The position numbers and the translations under genes were made by a program. A stretch of 64,000 bases of DNA from Caldanaerobius fijiensis DSM 17918 (GTDB lineage Bacteria; Bacillota; Thermoanaerobacteria; Thermoanaerobacterales; Caldanaerobiaceae). The stretch is from assembly GCF_900129075.1 (NCBI RefSeq), contig NZ_FQVH01000004.1, positions 58,160 through 122,159 on the forward strand, given 5' to 3'. Position 1 is the stretch's first letter; each line of letters opens with the position of its first letter. Under the pieces are notes generated by a model. It ran no database searches. It was not told the DNA's origin and saw nothing but the letters and a program-made list of their open reading frames with translations. Positions 35,060-43,827 of the stretch are shown one piece after another.

Positions 35060-36811
35060 TCATTCCTCTGTATTGATATTTTCTTCTAGTTGTTGCATTT
35101 TATATAACTCTTTGTAAAAACCTTCTGTTGCCAATAATTCTTCATGGGTTCCCCGTTGAACTATTTTACCTTCATCCAGGACTATTATTTCATCAGCATC
35201 TTTTACTGCGGATATTCTATGAGATATTATTATACTGGTCCTATTTTTCATAAATTCTTTCAAATTTCTGAGAATCTGTTCCTCAGTTTGAGCATCTACG
35301 GCGGAGAGACAATCGTCCAAAATCAATATATTTGGATTCTTAAGGACAGCTCTGGCGATAGCAGTTCTTTGTTTTTGTCCACCTGACAATGTAACACCTC
35401 GTTCACCTAGCACTGTATCATATCCATCTTTAAAGCCCATTATCTCGTCATGAATGCCTGCCAACTTAGCAGCATATTGTATTTTTTCTAGTGGTATATC
35501 GTCGGGAGAAAAAGCGATATTTTCCTTTATAGTAGATGAAAACAAAAATGTATCCTGCGGAACATATCCTATGTTTTCTCTTAGTGTTTTCAATGGAATT
35601 TTATTTATGTCAATTCCATCAATAAAGATTGTACCTTCAGGTACTTTATATAAGTGTAGCAGTAAATTTGCAAGGGTACTTTTTCCACATCCTGTACGTC
35701 CTACAACGGCTAACGTTTTTCCCATCTTTATTTCGATATTTATATCTTTTAAAGCAGGTTCTAAATCTTCTGCGTATTTGAATGTTAAGTTTTGTATCTT
35801 AATATCTCCCTTTAATTCTTTAACATCGACAACGTCGGGACTGTCGACAATTTCTGGCTTTGTCCTCATTATAGTATTTATTCTCTTCATGGAAGCGCTT
35901 CCTCTTTGAAATATATTTACAACCCAACCAAGCGATGTCAAGGGACCTAAAAGCATACCTATGTATGAGTTAAAAGCTACGAAATCGCCAAGTGTGATAG
36001 TTTTGTTTATTACTAGAGTACCACCATATATGATTACAATAACGGTGCTTATGGCGGATAAAATTTGCATGGAAGAACCGAAAATTGATGATAATCTCAC
36101 CATTGCCATATTAGCTTCAAAGTTTTGCATATTGGCTTTATCAAATTTTTTAATTTCTCCTTTTTCCTGTACATAGGACTTTACAACTCGTATTCCCATT
36201 ATGTTTTCTTCTGCCTTATCTGTCATGTTTGCAAAAGCTTCTTGCACCCTTCTAAATCTTTCTCTTATTTTTCGGCCGAAGATAACTACTATTATGAACA
36301 TAAAAGGACCTGGTATTAATCCAACTAATGCTAACTTTAGGTTTATAGTCTTGACTACAATAATGAGGCTTGTGGTAAATAAGACAATCGTATCCATTAA
36401 ATTTGTCATACCTCTTGCAATTGACATTCTTACTGCCTGGATATCGTTTGTCGCATGGGCCATAAGGTCTCCTGTTTTATGGTGATTGTAGTAATCTGGT
36501 GAAAGTATGAGGAGATGTGAAAAAAGATCTCTTCTCATCTCGTATTCTAGCCATCTGGCGGTACCCATAAAACCCATTCTCCAGAAATACCTCAAGACGA
36601 AAATGATTATTGCCATGGCTAGTACAGTAAACACATATTTTATTAGTTGATCATAAGGCATAGTTCTGTTTTTTAGGCCATCAGTTATGTTACCCATTAG
36701 TCTAGGTATGTATGCTTGAACAAAATCTAGCATTATTAGAGATATGGCTCCTATGATATAAGGCCATTTGTGCCTTATAAAGAAATTTTTTAGCACGAGG
36801 TATTCTCTCAA
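35060..36811 (-). CDS. ABC exporter half-transporter, degenerate ATP site subunit
   Basis: The 583-residue protein has six membrane helices (about 15-310) and an ATPase domain with Walker A GRTGCGKST, a canonical LSGGQKQR signature and a Walker B ending ILILDDCLSAVD, where Asp replaces the catalytic Glu. Together with the LSQGQ signature in its partner, the heterodimer should have one hydrolytic and one degenerate nucleotide site, as in BmrC/BmrD. It is the first gene of the pair. No regulator is adjacent; a divergent citrate synthase gene lies 225 bases away. Confidence 0.93.
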   Translation of the reverse strand: MREYLVLKNFFIRHKWPYIIGAISLIMLDFVQAYIPRLMGNITDGLKNRTMPYDQLIKYVFTVLAMAIIIFVLRYFWRMGFMGTARWLEYEMRRDLFSHLLILSPDYYNHHKTGDLMAHATNDIQAVRMSIARGMTNLMDTIVLFTTSLIIVVKTINLKLALVGLIPGPFMFIIVVIFGRKIRERFRRVQEAFANMTDKAEENIMGIRVVKSYVQEKGEIKKFDKANMQNFEANMAMVRLSSIFGSSMQILSAISTVIVIIYGGTLVINKTITLGDFVAFNSYIGMLLGPLTSLGWVVNIFQRGSASMKRINTIMRTKPEIVDSPDVVDVKELKGDIKIQNLTFKYAEDLEPALKDINIEIKMGKTLAVVGRTGCGKSTLANLLLHLYKVPEGTIFIDGIDINKIPLKTLRENIGYVPQDTFLFSSTIKENIAFSPDDIPLEKIQYAAKLAGIHDEIMGFKDGYDTVLGERGVTLSGGQKQRTAIARAVLKNPNILILDDCLSAVDAQTEEQILRNLKEFMKNRTSIIISHRISAVKDADEIIVLDEGKIVQRGTHEELLATEGFYKELYKMQQLEENINTEE

Positions 36812-36894
36812 CGATGTTCTCCCCTTCCCTTGATGTATTTTAAATTTATTATATCACAAATATTTATATAATAAAACTAATTTATAATCGCTTA

Positions 36895-36923
36895 TTGAAT
36901 TTTTACTATTTTAATTATATAAT
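36895..36923 (+). promoter_or_regulatory. Sigma-A promoter of citrate synthase
   Basis: TTGAAT and TATAAT are separated by 17 bases. A palindrome TTTACAAA-N3-TTTGTAAA (36962-36980) lies in the leader 40 bases downstream and could be an operator. Confidence 0.65.
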
Positions 36924-37036
36924 TAAGAAAATATACTCTTCTTATAAACACATGTACTCAATTTACAAACATTTTGTAAAGATAACGATATTTATTAATT
37001 GCGCCCATTTAGTTCGATTTTAGGAGGGATAACAAT

Positions 37037-38389
37037 ATGGTAAATTTTAATGAGTTTTTAGACAAAATGTCTGTTGTTGCTGAAGATAACAACAGAATTG
37101 ATCCTGAGTACTATACAAAATATGAAGTAAAGAGAGGGCTTAGAAATAGCAATGGTTCTGGTGTTTTGGTAGGGTTGACTGAGATTGGTGAAGTGCACGG
37201 ATACACTATTGATGAAAATGAAAAGGTACCCGTAGAAGGTAAGCTTTATTATAGGGGAATTGATGTCAGCCAAATAGTTGAGGGACTTCAGAAAGATGGA
37301 AGGTATGGCTTTGAGGAAGTCTGCTATTTACTATTATTCGGGCGGTTGCCTAATAAAACTGAGCTGCAAGATTTTGTGGAACTTTTAGGAAATTTAAGGA
37401 GTCTACCTGATGGTTTTACAGAAGATATGATTTTAAAGGCGCCCAGTCCTGATATAATGAATAAGCTGGCAAGAAGTGTGTTAGCTTCCTATTCTTATGA
37501 CGACAATCCAGATGATATCAGTATAAAGAATGTTTTGAGGCAAAGTATTGAATTGATTGCAAGGTTTCCTACCATGGTAGCATATGGTTATCAAGCAAAA
37601 TCTCATTATCACGACCATAATAGCTTATACATCCATCCACCAAGAGCGGACCTTTATACTGCTGAGAACTTTTTATATATGATAAGACCTGATAATAAGT
37701 ACACAAGGTTGGAAGCGGAATTGTTAGATCTGTCACTGATATTACATGCTGAGCATGGGGGCGGTAATAATTCCACATTTGCGGTTCACGTAGTGACATC
37801 GACTGGTACAGATACCTATTCTGCTATCGCTGCTGCCATAGGTTCACTAAAAGGACCCAAGCATGGTGGAGCTAATTTGAGGGTTATGGGTATGATGGAA
37901 GATATTAAAAAGCACGTGCATGACTGGAATGATGACGAAGAGATCAAGGAGTACTTAAAAAAGATAATCAAGAAAGAGGCATATGATAGATCCGGGCTAA
38001 TATATGGAATGGGTCATGCGGTATATACACTATCAGATCCTAGAGCAGTGCTTTTGAAGAAAAAAGCGGCTGAACTTGCAGCAGTGAAAAATATGGAGGA
38101 CGAACTTAACTTGTATTTTAAGGTTGAAGAACTGGCGCCAAAAGTTTTTGCTGAGATGAAACAATCTAGTAAAGACATTTCGGCCAACGTGGATTTTTAT
38201 TCGGGTTTCGTGTATAAAATGCTGAATTTGCCGGAACCACTTTACACGCCTATTTTTGCTATAGCCAGAATTGCTGGCTGGTGTGCCCACAGAATAGAGG
38301 AATTGGTCAGTGGACAGAGAATTATACGTCCGGCATATAAAAGTGTATCTGGCCATAAGCCTTATATACCATTAGAACAAAGAATATGA
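37037..38389 (+). CDS. Citrate synthase
   Basis: The 450-residue protein has the type I citrate synthase fold with KLYYRGIDVSQIVEGL, the catalytic His in LILHAEHGGGNNSTFAVHVV, then GPKHGGANLRVM with the second His and the Asp in GMGHAVYTLSDPRA. It condenses oxaloacetate and acetyl-CoA to citrate. It is longer than E. coli GltA at the N-terminus, like other clostridial forms. It stands alone before the split glutamate synthase operon, which fits supply of the 2-oxoglutarate needed for ammonium assimilation. A 2-methylcitrate synthase is a weaker alternative. Confidence 0.93.
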   Translation: MVNFNEFLDKMSVVAEDNNRIDPEYYTKYEVKRGLRNSNGSGVLVGLTEIGEVHGYTIDENEKVPVEGKLYYRGIDVSQIVEGLQKDGRYGFEEVCYLLLFGRLPNKTELQDFVELLGNLRSLPDGFTEDMILKAPSPDIMNKLARSVLASYSYDDNPDDISIKNVLRQSIELIARFPTMVAYGYQAKSHYHDHNSLYIHPPRADLYTAENFLYMIRPDNKYTRLEAELLDLSLILHAEHGGGNNSTFAVHVVTSTGTDTYSAIAAAIGSLKGPKHGGANLRVMGMMEDIKKHVHDWNDDEEIKEYLKKIIKKEAYDRSGLIYGMGHAVYTLSDPRAVLLKKKAAELAAVKNMEDELNLYFKVEELAPKVFAEMKQSSKDISANVDFYSGFVYKMLNLPEPLYTPIFAIARIAGWCAHRIEELVSGQRIIRPAYKSVSGHKPYIPLEQRI

Positions 38390-38414
38390 AATTTGAAATT
38401 TATAAAAAATAATA

Positions 38415-38443
38415 TTGCAAAAAAAACAAAAAACATTTATAAT
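38415..38443 (+). promoter_or_regulatory. Promoter of the glutamate synthase operon
   Basis: TTGCAA and TATAAT are 17 bases apart. The glnA promoter at 43685-43713 has the same -35 and spacing. Confidence 0.8.
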
Positions 38444-38473
38444 AATAAATACTATTGTACTGCTTTATATTTT

Positions 38474-38517
38474 TTGATAAAGGAATATCGAGATTTTATT
38501 ACAAGATATTCCTTTTT
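38474..38517 (+). promoter_or_regulatory. ANTAR-type antiterminator hairpin overlapping a leader terminator (glt operon)
   Basis: A hairpin TTGATA[AAGGAA]TATCGA (38474-38491) has a six-base loop with A at position 1 and G at position 4. The loop and right arm (38480-38489) are also the left arm of an intrinsic terminator completed by GATATTCCTTTTT (38505-38517). The two folds exclude each other, the design of ANTAR-controlled attenuation. The gene start is 70 bases further on. A clear upstream partner hairpin is not seen. Confidence 0.7.
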
Positions 38518-38587
38518 GACTTAAACGTATTTTGCAAGACTTCGAAAATAATTTTGCAGTTACTCTATAATGGCAAGGGGGAAAAAA

Positions 38588-39709
38588 ATGTTAAGGGAAG
38601 GAAATATTAGAATTCCATCAGGGTGTGCAATAAGTGGCATTTTAAATAGGAAAGGTAACAGGTTTTCAGGTCAAATGATTACCGACTCTATTGCAACGAT
38701 GCATGATAGGTCCAATGGTCTTGGTGGAGGATTTGCGGCGTACGGCATTTATCCGGAGTATGAGGATTACTATGCTTTTCATATGTTTTACGATGATATC
38801 GTGGCAAAGGAAGACACAGAAAGGTATTTAAAGACACAGTATAATGTAGCTTATGAGGAAAGAATTCCCACTAGGAAAACTAAGGGAATTGAAAATGTTC
38901 CCCTTATATATAGGTATTTTGCAAAACCAAAATTAGAACACTTAAACGCTTTAGAATTGGATGAAGATGAATTTACCTCGAGATTTGTGTTTTATGTAAA
39001 TAGCAACATAAACGGTGCCTATGTGTTTTCTAGTGGCAGGAATATGGGCGTTTTTAAGGCGGTAGGATATCCAGAGGATGTTTCTAATTTTTATAAGCTT
39101 GAAAATTATCGTGGATATTTATGGACATCCCACGGAAGGTTTCCTACTAATACTCCTGGTTGGTGGGGCGGAGCCCATCCTTTTAGTATCTTAAATTTTG
39201 CTGTGGTTCACAACGGTGAATTGTCTTCATATGAAGCAAACCGCGAATTTTTAGAGCAATTCGGTTATAAATGTACACTTCAGACAGATACAGAGGTAGC
39301 TGCGTATATATTTGACCTTCTCGTAAGAAAGCACAAGCTGTCTTTTGAGCTGGCATGTAAAGTAGTGGCATCTCCCTTATGGCGTACCGTAGATAGGATG
39401 GGTGAGAGGGAAAAAGTATTATATAAAAACCTTAAAATAGTATATGGAAGAGCACTTTTGAATGGTCCTTTTTCTATTATTTTATCTCATACTGATGGAT
39501 TTGTAGCTATTAACGATAGGTTAAAGTTAAGGCCTCTAACAGCTGCATCAAAAGGTGACTTTATGATGGTTGCCAGCGAAGAATCTGCAATAAGAGAAGT
39601 AATTAAACAACCGGATAAAATCTGGATACCCAGAGGTGGTGAACCGGTTATAGGTTATGTAGAATATGAACAAGCCCAGGAAAAATCGACGAAGGAGGTA
39701 TCCGCATGA
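38588..39709 (+). CDS. Glutamate synthase, glutamine amidotransferase subunit (class II)
   Basis: The 373-residue class II amidotransferase starts with a 12-residue propeptide before the catalytic Cys13 (IPSGCAISGILNRKG), then has the glutamine-binding motifs LWTSHGRFPTNTPGW and VVHNGELSSYEANREFL. It releases ammonia from glutamine for the synthase subunit. I chose the ATG at 38588 with AAGGGGGA upstream. It corresponds to the N-terminal domain of large GltB, split into its own gene as in archaea. Its end overlaps the next gene's ATG. Confidence 0.92.
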   Translation: MLREGNIRIPSGCAISGILNRKGNRFSGQMITDSIATMHDRSNGLGGGFAAYGIYPEYEDYYAFHMFYDDIVAKEDTERYLKTQYNVAYEERIPTRKTKGIENVPLIYRYFAKPKLEHLNALELDEDEFTSRFVFYVNSNINGAYVFSSGRNMGVFKAVGYPEDVSNFYKLENYRGYLWTSHGRFPTNTPGWWGGAHPFSILNFAVVHNGELSSYEANREFLEQFGYKCTLQTDTEVAAYIFDLLVRKHKLSFELACKVVASPLWRTVDRMGEREKVLYKNLKIVYGRALLNGPFSIILSHTDGFVAINDRLKLRPLTAASKGDFMMVASEESAIREVIKQPDKIWIPRGGEPVIGYVEYEQAQEKSTKEVSA

Positions 39710-41211
39710 GTCTGAGCCTTTTGACGCCCGAATTTAAAGTTATACGGGATTACGATAGATGCATTAATTGTAAGGTGTGCATGAGGCAATGTGCTTTTGA
39801 GGTACATTATTACGATGAAGAAACTGATAAAATGATGGCTGATGATATGAAATGCGTAGATTGTCTCAGATGTGTGACATTATGTCCTACACAGGCATTG
39901 ACTATAATAAAACACCCACAGGTCTATAGAGATAATGCCAACTGGGTACCTGAAGCCATCAGAGATATCTATAAGCAAGCGGAAACTGGCGGTGTGTTGC
40001 TGGCAGCTATGGGCAATCCCAAGCCGTACCCTATATATTGGGACAAAATGGTTATAAATGCCAGCCAGGTTACCAATCCTTCAATTGACCCATTAAGAGA
40101 ACCAATGGAATTAAAGACTTTTATTGGAAGAAAACCTGATAGAATAGAAGTAGATGAAAACGGAGAATTGAAAACTAAAATGCCTCCACAGATTGAGCTT
40201 AATACGCCGATCATGTTTTCAGCTATGTCGTATGGATCGATTAGCTATAATGCCCATGCGTCACTGGCAAGGGCTGCTAGAGAATTGGGTATATGTTACA
40301 ATACTGGCGAAGGTGGGCTTCATAAAGATTTTTACGAATACGGTCCCAATACTATTGTGCAGGTGGCATCAGGCCGTTTTGGTGTAAATAAGGATTATTT
40401 AAACGCGGGCGCGGCTGTTGAAATAAAAATAGGTCAGGGAGCAAAGCCTGGAATTGGAGGACATTTGCCTGGTGAGAAGGTCAGTGAAGATGTTTCACAG
40501 ACTAGAATGATTCCGATAGGCAGTGATGCTATTTCTCCTGCACCACATCACGACATATATTCTATAGAGGATCTGGCGCAGCTTATTTATTCGCTTAAAG
40601 AAGCTACCAACTATACAAAGCCTGTTGGTGTAAAGATTGCTGCAGTTAACAACGTTGCTGCAATAGCGTCGGGAATAGCAAGAGCAGGTGCAGATTATAT
40701 TGCTATAGACGGATTTAGGGGTGGTACAGGTGCTGCTCCGAAGAGGATAAGGGATAGTGTGGGAATTCCTATAGAATTTGCAATAGCTGCTGTTGACGCA
40801 CGGCTTAGGTCAGAAGGCATAAGGCATCAAGTATCTATTGTGGCAGCAGGAAGCATTAGAAATAGCACTGATGTTATAAAAGCGATAGCGCTGGGTGCAG
40901 ATGCGGTGTATATTGGATCGGCTGCTCTTATCGCATTGGGGTGTCATATGTGTCAACAGTGCCATACAGGTAAATGCAACTGGGGAATTGCTACTCAGGA
41001 TCCTAATCTTGTAAAGAGATTGAATCCAGATATAGGAGCGAGGCGACTGGTAAATCTTATAAACGCGTGGAGTCACGAGATAAAAGAAATTCTCGGTGGA
41101 ATGGGGATAAATGATATTGAAAGTCTTAAAGGTAATAGGCTTATGCTTAGAGGTGTAGGTATGACTGAAAAAGAACTTGAGATTCTAGGAATTAAAGCTG
41201 CTGGAGAGTGA
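39706..41211 (+). CDS. Glutamate synthase, FMN/iron-sulfur catalytic subunit (archaeal type)
   Basis: The 501-residue protein has an N-terminal pair of 4Fe-4S sites (CINCKVCMRQCAF and CVDCLRCVTLCP). Then comes the GltS barrel with FSAMSYGSISYNAHASLARA, GQGAKPGIGGHLPGEKV and GADYIAIDGFRGGTGAAP, and a 3Fe-4S loop CHMCQQCHTGKCNWGIATQD. It combines 2-oxoglutarate and ammonia into glutamate using electrons from ferredoxin or its FAD partner. It is coupled by ATGA to the amidotransferase gene. Five genes at 38588-43666 together replace the single large GltB plus GltD. Confidence 0.94.
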   Translation: MSLSLLTPEFKVIRDYDRCINCKVCMRQCAFEVHYYDEETDKMMADDMKCVDCLRCVTLCPTQALTIIKHPQVYRDNANWVPEAIRDIYKQAETGGVLLAAMGNPKPYPIYWDKMVINASQVTNPSIDPLREPMELKTFIGRKPDRIEVDENGELKTKMPPQIELNTPIMFSAMSYGSISYNAHASLARAARELGICYNTGEGGLHKDFYEYGPNTIVQVASGRFGVNKDYLNAGAAVEIKIGQGAKPGIGGHLPGEKVSEDVSQTRMIPIGSDAISPAPHHDIYSIEDLAQLIYSLKEATNYTKPVGVKIAAVNNVAAIASGIARAGADYIAIDGFRGGTGAAPKRIRDSVGIPIEFAIAAVDARLRSEGIRHQVSIVAAGSIRNSTDVIKAIALGADAVYIGSAALIALGCHMCQQCHTGKCNWGIATQDPNLVKRLNPDIGARRLVNLINAWSHEIKEILGGMGINDIESLKGNRLMLRGVGMTEKELEILGIKAAGE

Positions 41212-41224
41212 GGGGGGTAGGAGC

Positions 41225-41668
41225 GTGAAAAAGGTATACGCAAAGGAAGAGGTTTGTATTGGTTGTAGGCTATGTGAAGTATACTGTATTACATCCCATT
41301 CAAAATCTAAGAATGTGATTAAAGCATTTAAAATGGAGAATCCCAGGCCTGTTGCAAGATTGATTGTGGAAGAAAACATACCGCTTTCTTTTTCGCTTCA
41401 GTGCAGACACTGTGAAAAAGCGCCTTGTACCAAAGCTTGTATTACGGGTGCTATGAGAAAAGATCCTGTATCAGGTGTGGTGACTTGTGATACAAGCAAA
41501 TGTGTTGGCTGCTGGTCCTGTATAATGATATGTCCATTTGGTGCTATTAACAGAGATGTAGAAAATAAAGTAGTATCTAAGTGTGATTTATGTGCAGAAG
41601 TTGGTATGCCTGCTTGTGTAGCCAATTGTCCTAATGAAGCACTGATATACGAGGATAGGGGGGTATAA
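41225..41668 (+). CDS. 4Fe-4S dicluster electron-transfer subunit of the glutamate synthase complex
   Basis: The 147-residue HycB-like protein carries four Cys groups: CIGCRLCEVYC, CRHCEKAPCTKAC, CVGCWSCIMICP and CDLCAEVGMPACVANCP. These can bind up to four 4Fe-4S clusters. It should pass electrons between the FAD subunit and the synthase. It starts at GTG 41225 after a GGGGGGTAGGAG site and ends one base before the FAD gene. Similar proteins serve in formate and CO dehydrogenases, but its place inside the glt operon fixes its likely role. Confidence 0.9.
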   Translation: MKKVYAKEEVCIGCRLCEVYCITSHSKSKNVIKAFKMENPRPVARLIVEENIPLSFSLQCRHCEKAPCTKACITGAMRKDPVSGVVTCDTSKCVGCWSCIMICPFGAINRDVENKVVSKCDLCAEVGMPACVANCPNEALIYEDRGV

Positions 41669-41669
41669 T

Positions 41670-42938
41670 ATGAGGTACGTCATAATAGGCAATTCAGCAG
41701 CAGCTGTCGGTGCTGTGGAGTCGATTAGGAAATACGATAAGGATAATGAAATTGTAATAATATCCGATGAACCATACCATGTTTATTCAAGGCCATTGAT
41801 CTCATATTATCTTGGAAATAAAGTAGATGAAGATAGGATGGCTTATAGAGAAAGAGATTTTTATCAAAAAAATAATGTCACCCCGATCCTTGGGCGCAAG
41901 GCGGTAAAAATAAATACTCAATATAAAACGGTGTTGTTAGAAGACGGACGGGAAATAGAGTTCAGTAAATTGTTGATAGCTACAGGTGGAAAGCCTTTTG
42001 TGCCGCCTATGAAAGGTCTTGAGAAGAAAAATATACACACTTTTATAAAAATGGATGACGCCAAGAAATTAAAAAATTCAGTAAAGCCAGGTTCAAACGT
42101 TGTAGTGGTTGGCGGTGGACTGATAGGGTTTAAGGCTGCAGAAGGATTAAGAGATCTTGGTATCAATGTAACTGTAGTAGAGCTGGCCGATAGGGTACTC
42201 AGCGCCATATTGGATACTCAGGGCGGTATGATGGTCCAGAAGAGGCTTGAGCATTTCGGTATAAAGATAATAACTCAGAATACCGTTGAAGAAATTCTTG
42301 GAGATGAATATGTAAGCGGTGTTGTCCTAAAAGATGGCACAAAATTAGAATGCGATAACCTTATTATAGCTATTGGCGTTGTGCCAAATACAGATGTGGT
42401 TAAAGAGAGCGAAATTACTGTAAATAGGGGTATAGTGGTTGATAGACATATGATGACTAATGTAGAAGGAATTTATGCTGCAGGTGACGTAGCTGAGGCT
42501 TATGATATGTTGTATGAGCAAAACAGGGTTATACCTATATGGCCTAATGCATATATGCAGGGAGAAGTTGCTGGCGCCAATATGACAGGTAATGAGATGG
42601 TGTATGACGGCAGCTTTGCAATGAACTCTATAGGTTTTGAGGATGTGCATATGATAACAGCCGGTATTATTAATCCGCCATCAGATGAGTTTGAAGTACT
42701 TGTTAAAAAGGATGAGGATAAGACGGTTTATAAGAAGTTGGTATTAAAAGATAACCGAATAGTAGGATTTATTAAAATAGGTGAAGTTGATAGAGCAGGT
42801 ATTTATACAAATCTTATGAAAGAAAAAGTGGATGTTTCGCCCTTTAAAGATAAGCTGTTGGAAGATGATTTCGGTTATGTTTATCTTCCTAAACAATATA
42901 GAAAGGCAAAAATGCTGGGAGAGGTGGTGTCTGCATGA
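41670..42938 (+). CDS. FAD-dependent NAD(P)H oxidoreductase of the glutamate synthase operon
   Basis: The 422-residue protein is a two-dinucleotide-fold reductase: FAD motif YVIIGNSAAAVGAVESIRKY, NAD motif NVVVVGGGLIGFKAAEGL, and the second FAD motif GIYAAGDVAEAYD. It resembles nitrite-reductase or NADH oxidase-type disulfide-less reductases. It lies between the 4Fe-4S protein and the GXGXG subunit and overlaps the latter by ATGA, so it likely supplies NAD(P)H electrons in place of GltD. No redox-active Cys pair is seen. Confidence 0.9.
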   Translation: MRYVIIGNSAAAVGAVESIRKYDKDNEIVIISDEPYHVYSRPLISYYLGNKVDEDRMAYRERDFYQKNNVTPILGRKAVKINTQYKTVLLEDGREIEFSKLLIATGGKPFVPPMKGLEKKNIHTFIKMDDAKKLKNSVKPGSNVVVVGGGLIGFKAAEGLRDLGINVTVVELADRVLSAILDTQGGMMVQKRLEHFGIKIITQNTVEEILGDEYVSGVVLKDGTKLECDNLIIAIGVVPNTDVVKESEITVNRGIVVDRHMMTNVEGIYAAGDVAEAYDMLYEQNRVIPIWPNAYMQGEVAGANMTGNEMVYDGSFAMNSIGFEDVHMITAGIINPPSDEFEVLVKKDEDKTVYKKLVLKDNRIVGFIKIGEVDRAGIYTNLMKEKVDVSPFKDKLLEDDFGYVYLPKQYRKAKMLGEVVSA

Positions 42939-43666
42939 AAATCATTGATGCATCAGGAATATATTATAAAGATTTAAACGAAATGATAAAAGAGGAAATA
43001 AAAAAAGGGGAAAAGGAGATATACCTTAAAAATGTAAATGGCCAGAGATATATCGGTGATGGAATAAGTGCAAATGCCAAGATTATAATAGAAGGAACTC
43101 CCGGCAATGATATGGCTGCATTTATGGATGGACTTACAATTGAGGTAAAGGGCAATGGTCAGGATGCAATAGGTAATACCATGAATGATGGTAAGGTCAT
43201 AGTTCATGGGCATGCCGGTGATGTCATCGGCTATGCCATGAGAGGAGGTACTATATATATAAGAGATAGTGTTGGATATAGAGTAGGTATTCACATGAAA
43301 GAGTATATGGATAAAGTACCTGTAATTGTGGTAGGGGGTAGTGCTGGAGACTTCTTTGGGGAGTATATGGCAGGTGGTATTCTTATACTTTTAGGTCTTA
43401 ACACGGATAGGGACATCGTTGGAGATTTTTGCGGTACGGGTATGCACGGCGGAGTAATGTATATTAGGGGAGATGTAGAGGACTATAAGCTGGGCAAGGA
43501 GGTAAAAAAGATGCCTCTGGACGATAAGGATATGATCATAATATCAAAATATGTAGAAGAATATGCCAAACTATTCAATGTAGATTTTTATGAGATTATG
43601 AAAGAAGATTTTATTAAATTGTACCCGTATAACAAGAGGCCATATGGTAGATTGTATACACACTGA
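42935..43666 (+). CDS. Glutamate synthase GXGXG-domain subunit
   Basis: The 243-residue protein is a right-handed beta-helix of the GltB C-terminal type, with repeated G-x-x-x-G-x-x-x-x-G turns (RYIGDGISANAKIIIEG, GNTMNDGKVIVHGHAGDVIG, YAMRGGTIYIRDSVGYRVG). It is a structural domain that in GltB braces the synthase and amidotransferase. It is the last gene of the operon, and the glnA promoter follows within 20 bases. Formylmethanofuran dehydrogenase subunit C shares the fold but the context excludes it. Confidence 0.92.
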   Translation: MKIIDASGIYYKDLNEMIKEEIKKGEKEIYLKNVNGQRYIGDGISANAKIIIEGTPGNDMAAFMDGLTIEVKGNGQDAIGNTMNDGKVIVHGHAGDVIGYAMRGGTIYIRDSVGYRVGIHMKEYMDKVPVIVVGGSAGDFFGEYMAGGILILLGLNTDRDIVGDFCGTGMHGGVMYIRGDVEDYKLGKEVKKMPLDDKDMIIISKYVEEYAKLFNVDFYEIMKEDFIKLYPYNKRPYGRLYTH

Positions 43667-43684
43667 AGATTCGAAATATTGTGG

Positions 43685-43713
43685 TTGCAAAAAATAATTA
43701 ATTCTGGTATACT
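43685..43713 (+). promoter_or_regulatory. Promoter of glnA
   Basis: TTGCAA and TATACT are 17 bases apart with TGG before the -10, matching the glt promoter design. Confidence 0.82.
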
Positions 43714-43743
43714 ATAAATAGTAAAATATAATAAGAGTTGAAA

Positions 43744-43797
43744 AGAACAAAGGCGTTCTCAGGGATTTGTATATATCCTTTTTGAGTGCGCCTTTTT
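43744..43797 (+). promoter_or_regulatory. ANTAR-type antiterminator hairpin overlapping a leader terminator (glnA)
   Basis: AGAAC[AAAGGC]GTTCT (43744-43759) is a five-base stem with a six-base loop having A1 and G4. The loop and right arm form the left arm of a terminator (AAAGGCGTTCTCA, 43749-43761) completed by TGAGTGCGCC and TTTTT (43783-43797). The alternative folds exclude each other. The ANTAR protein encoded at 45182-45751 is the obvious ligand. No textbook upstream partner hairpin is evident. Confidence 0.72.
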
Positions 43798-43827
43798 ATG
43801 ATATATGGCTTTTAAGGAGGTTGTAAA

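Noticed and set aside
43761..43780. Second canonical ANTAR hexaloop after the glnA hairpin
   Set aside because: GGAT/ATCC closes an eight-base loop without A1/G4, so it does not meet the motif; it is only the apex of the terminator.
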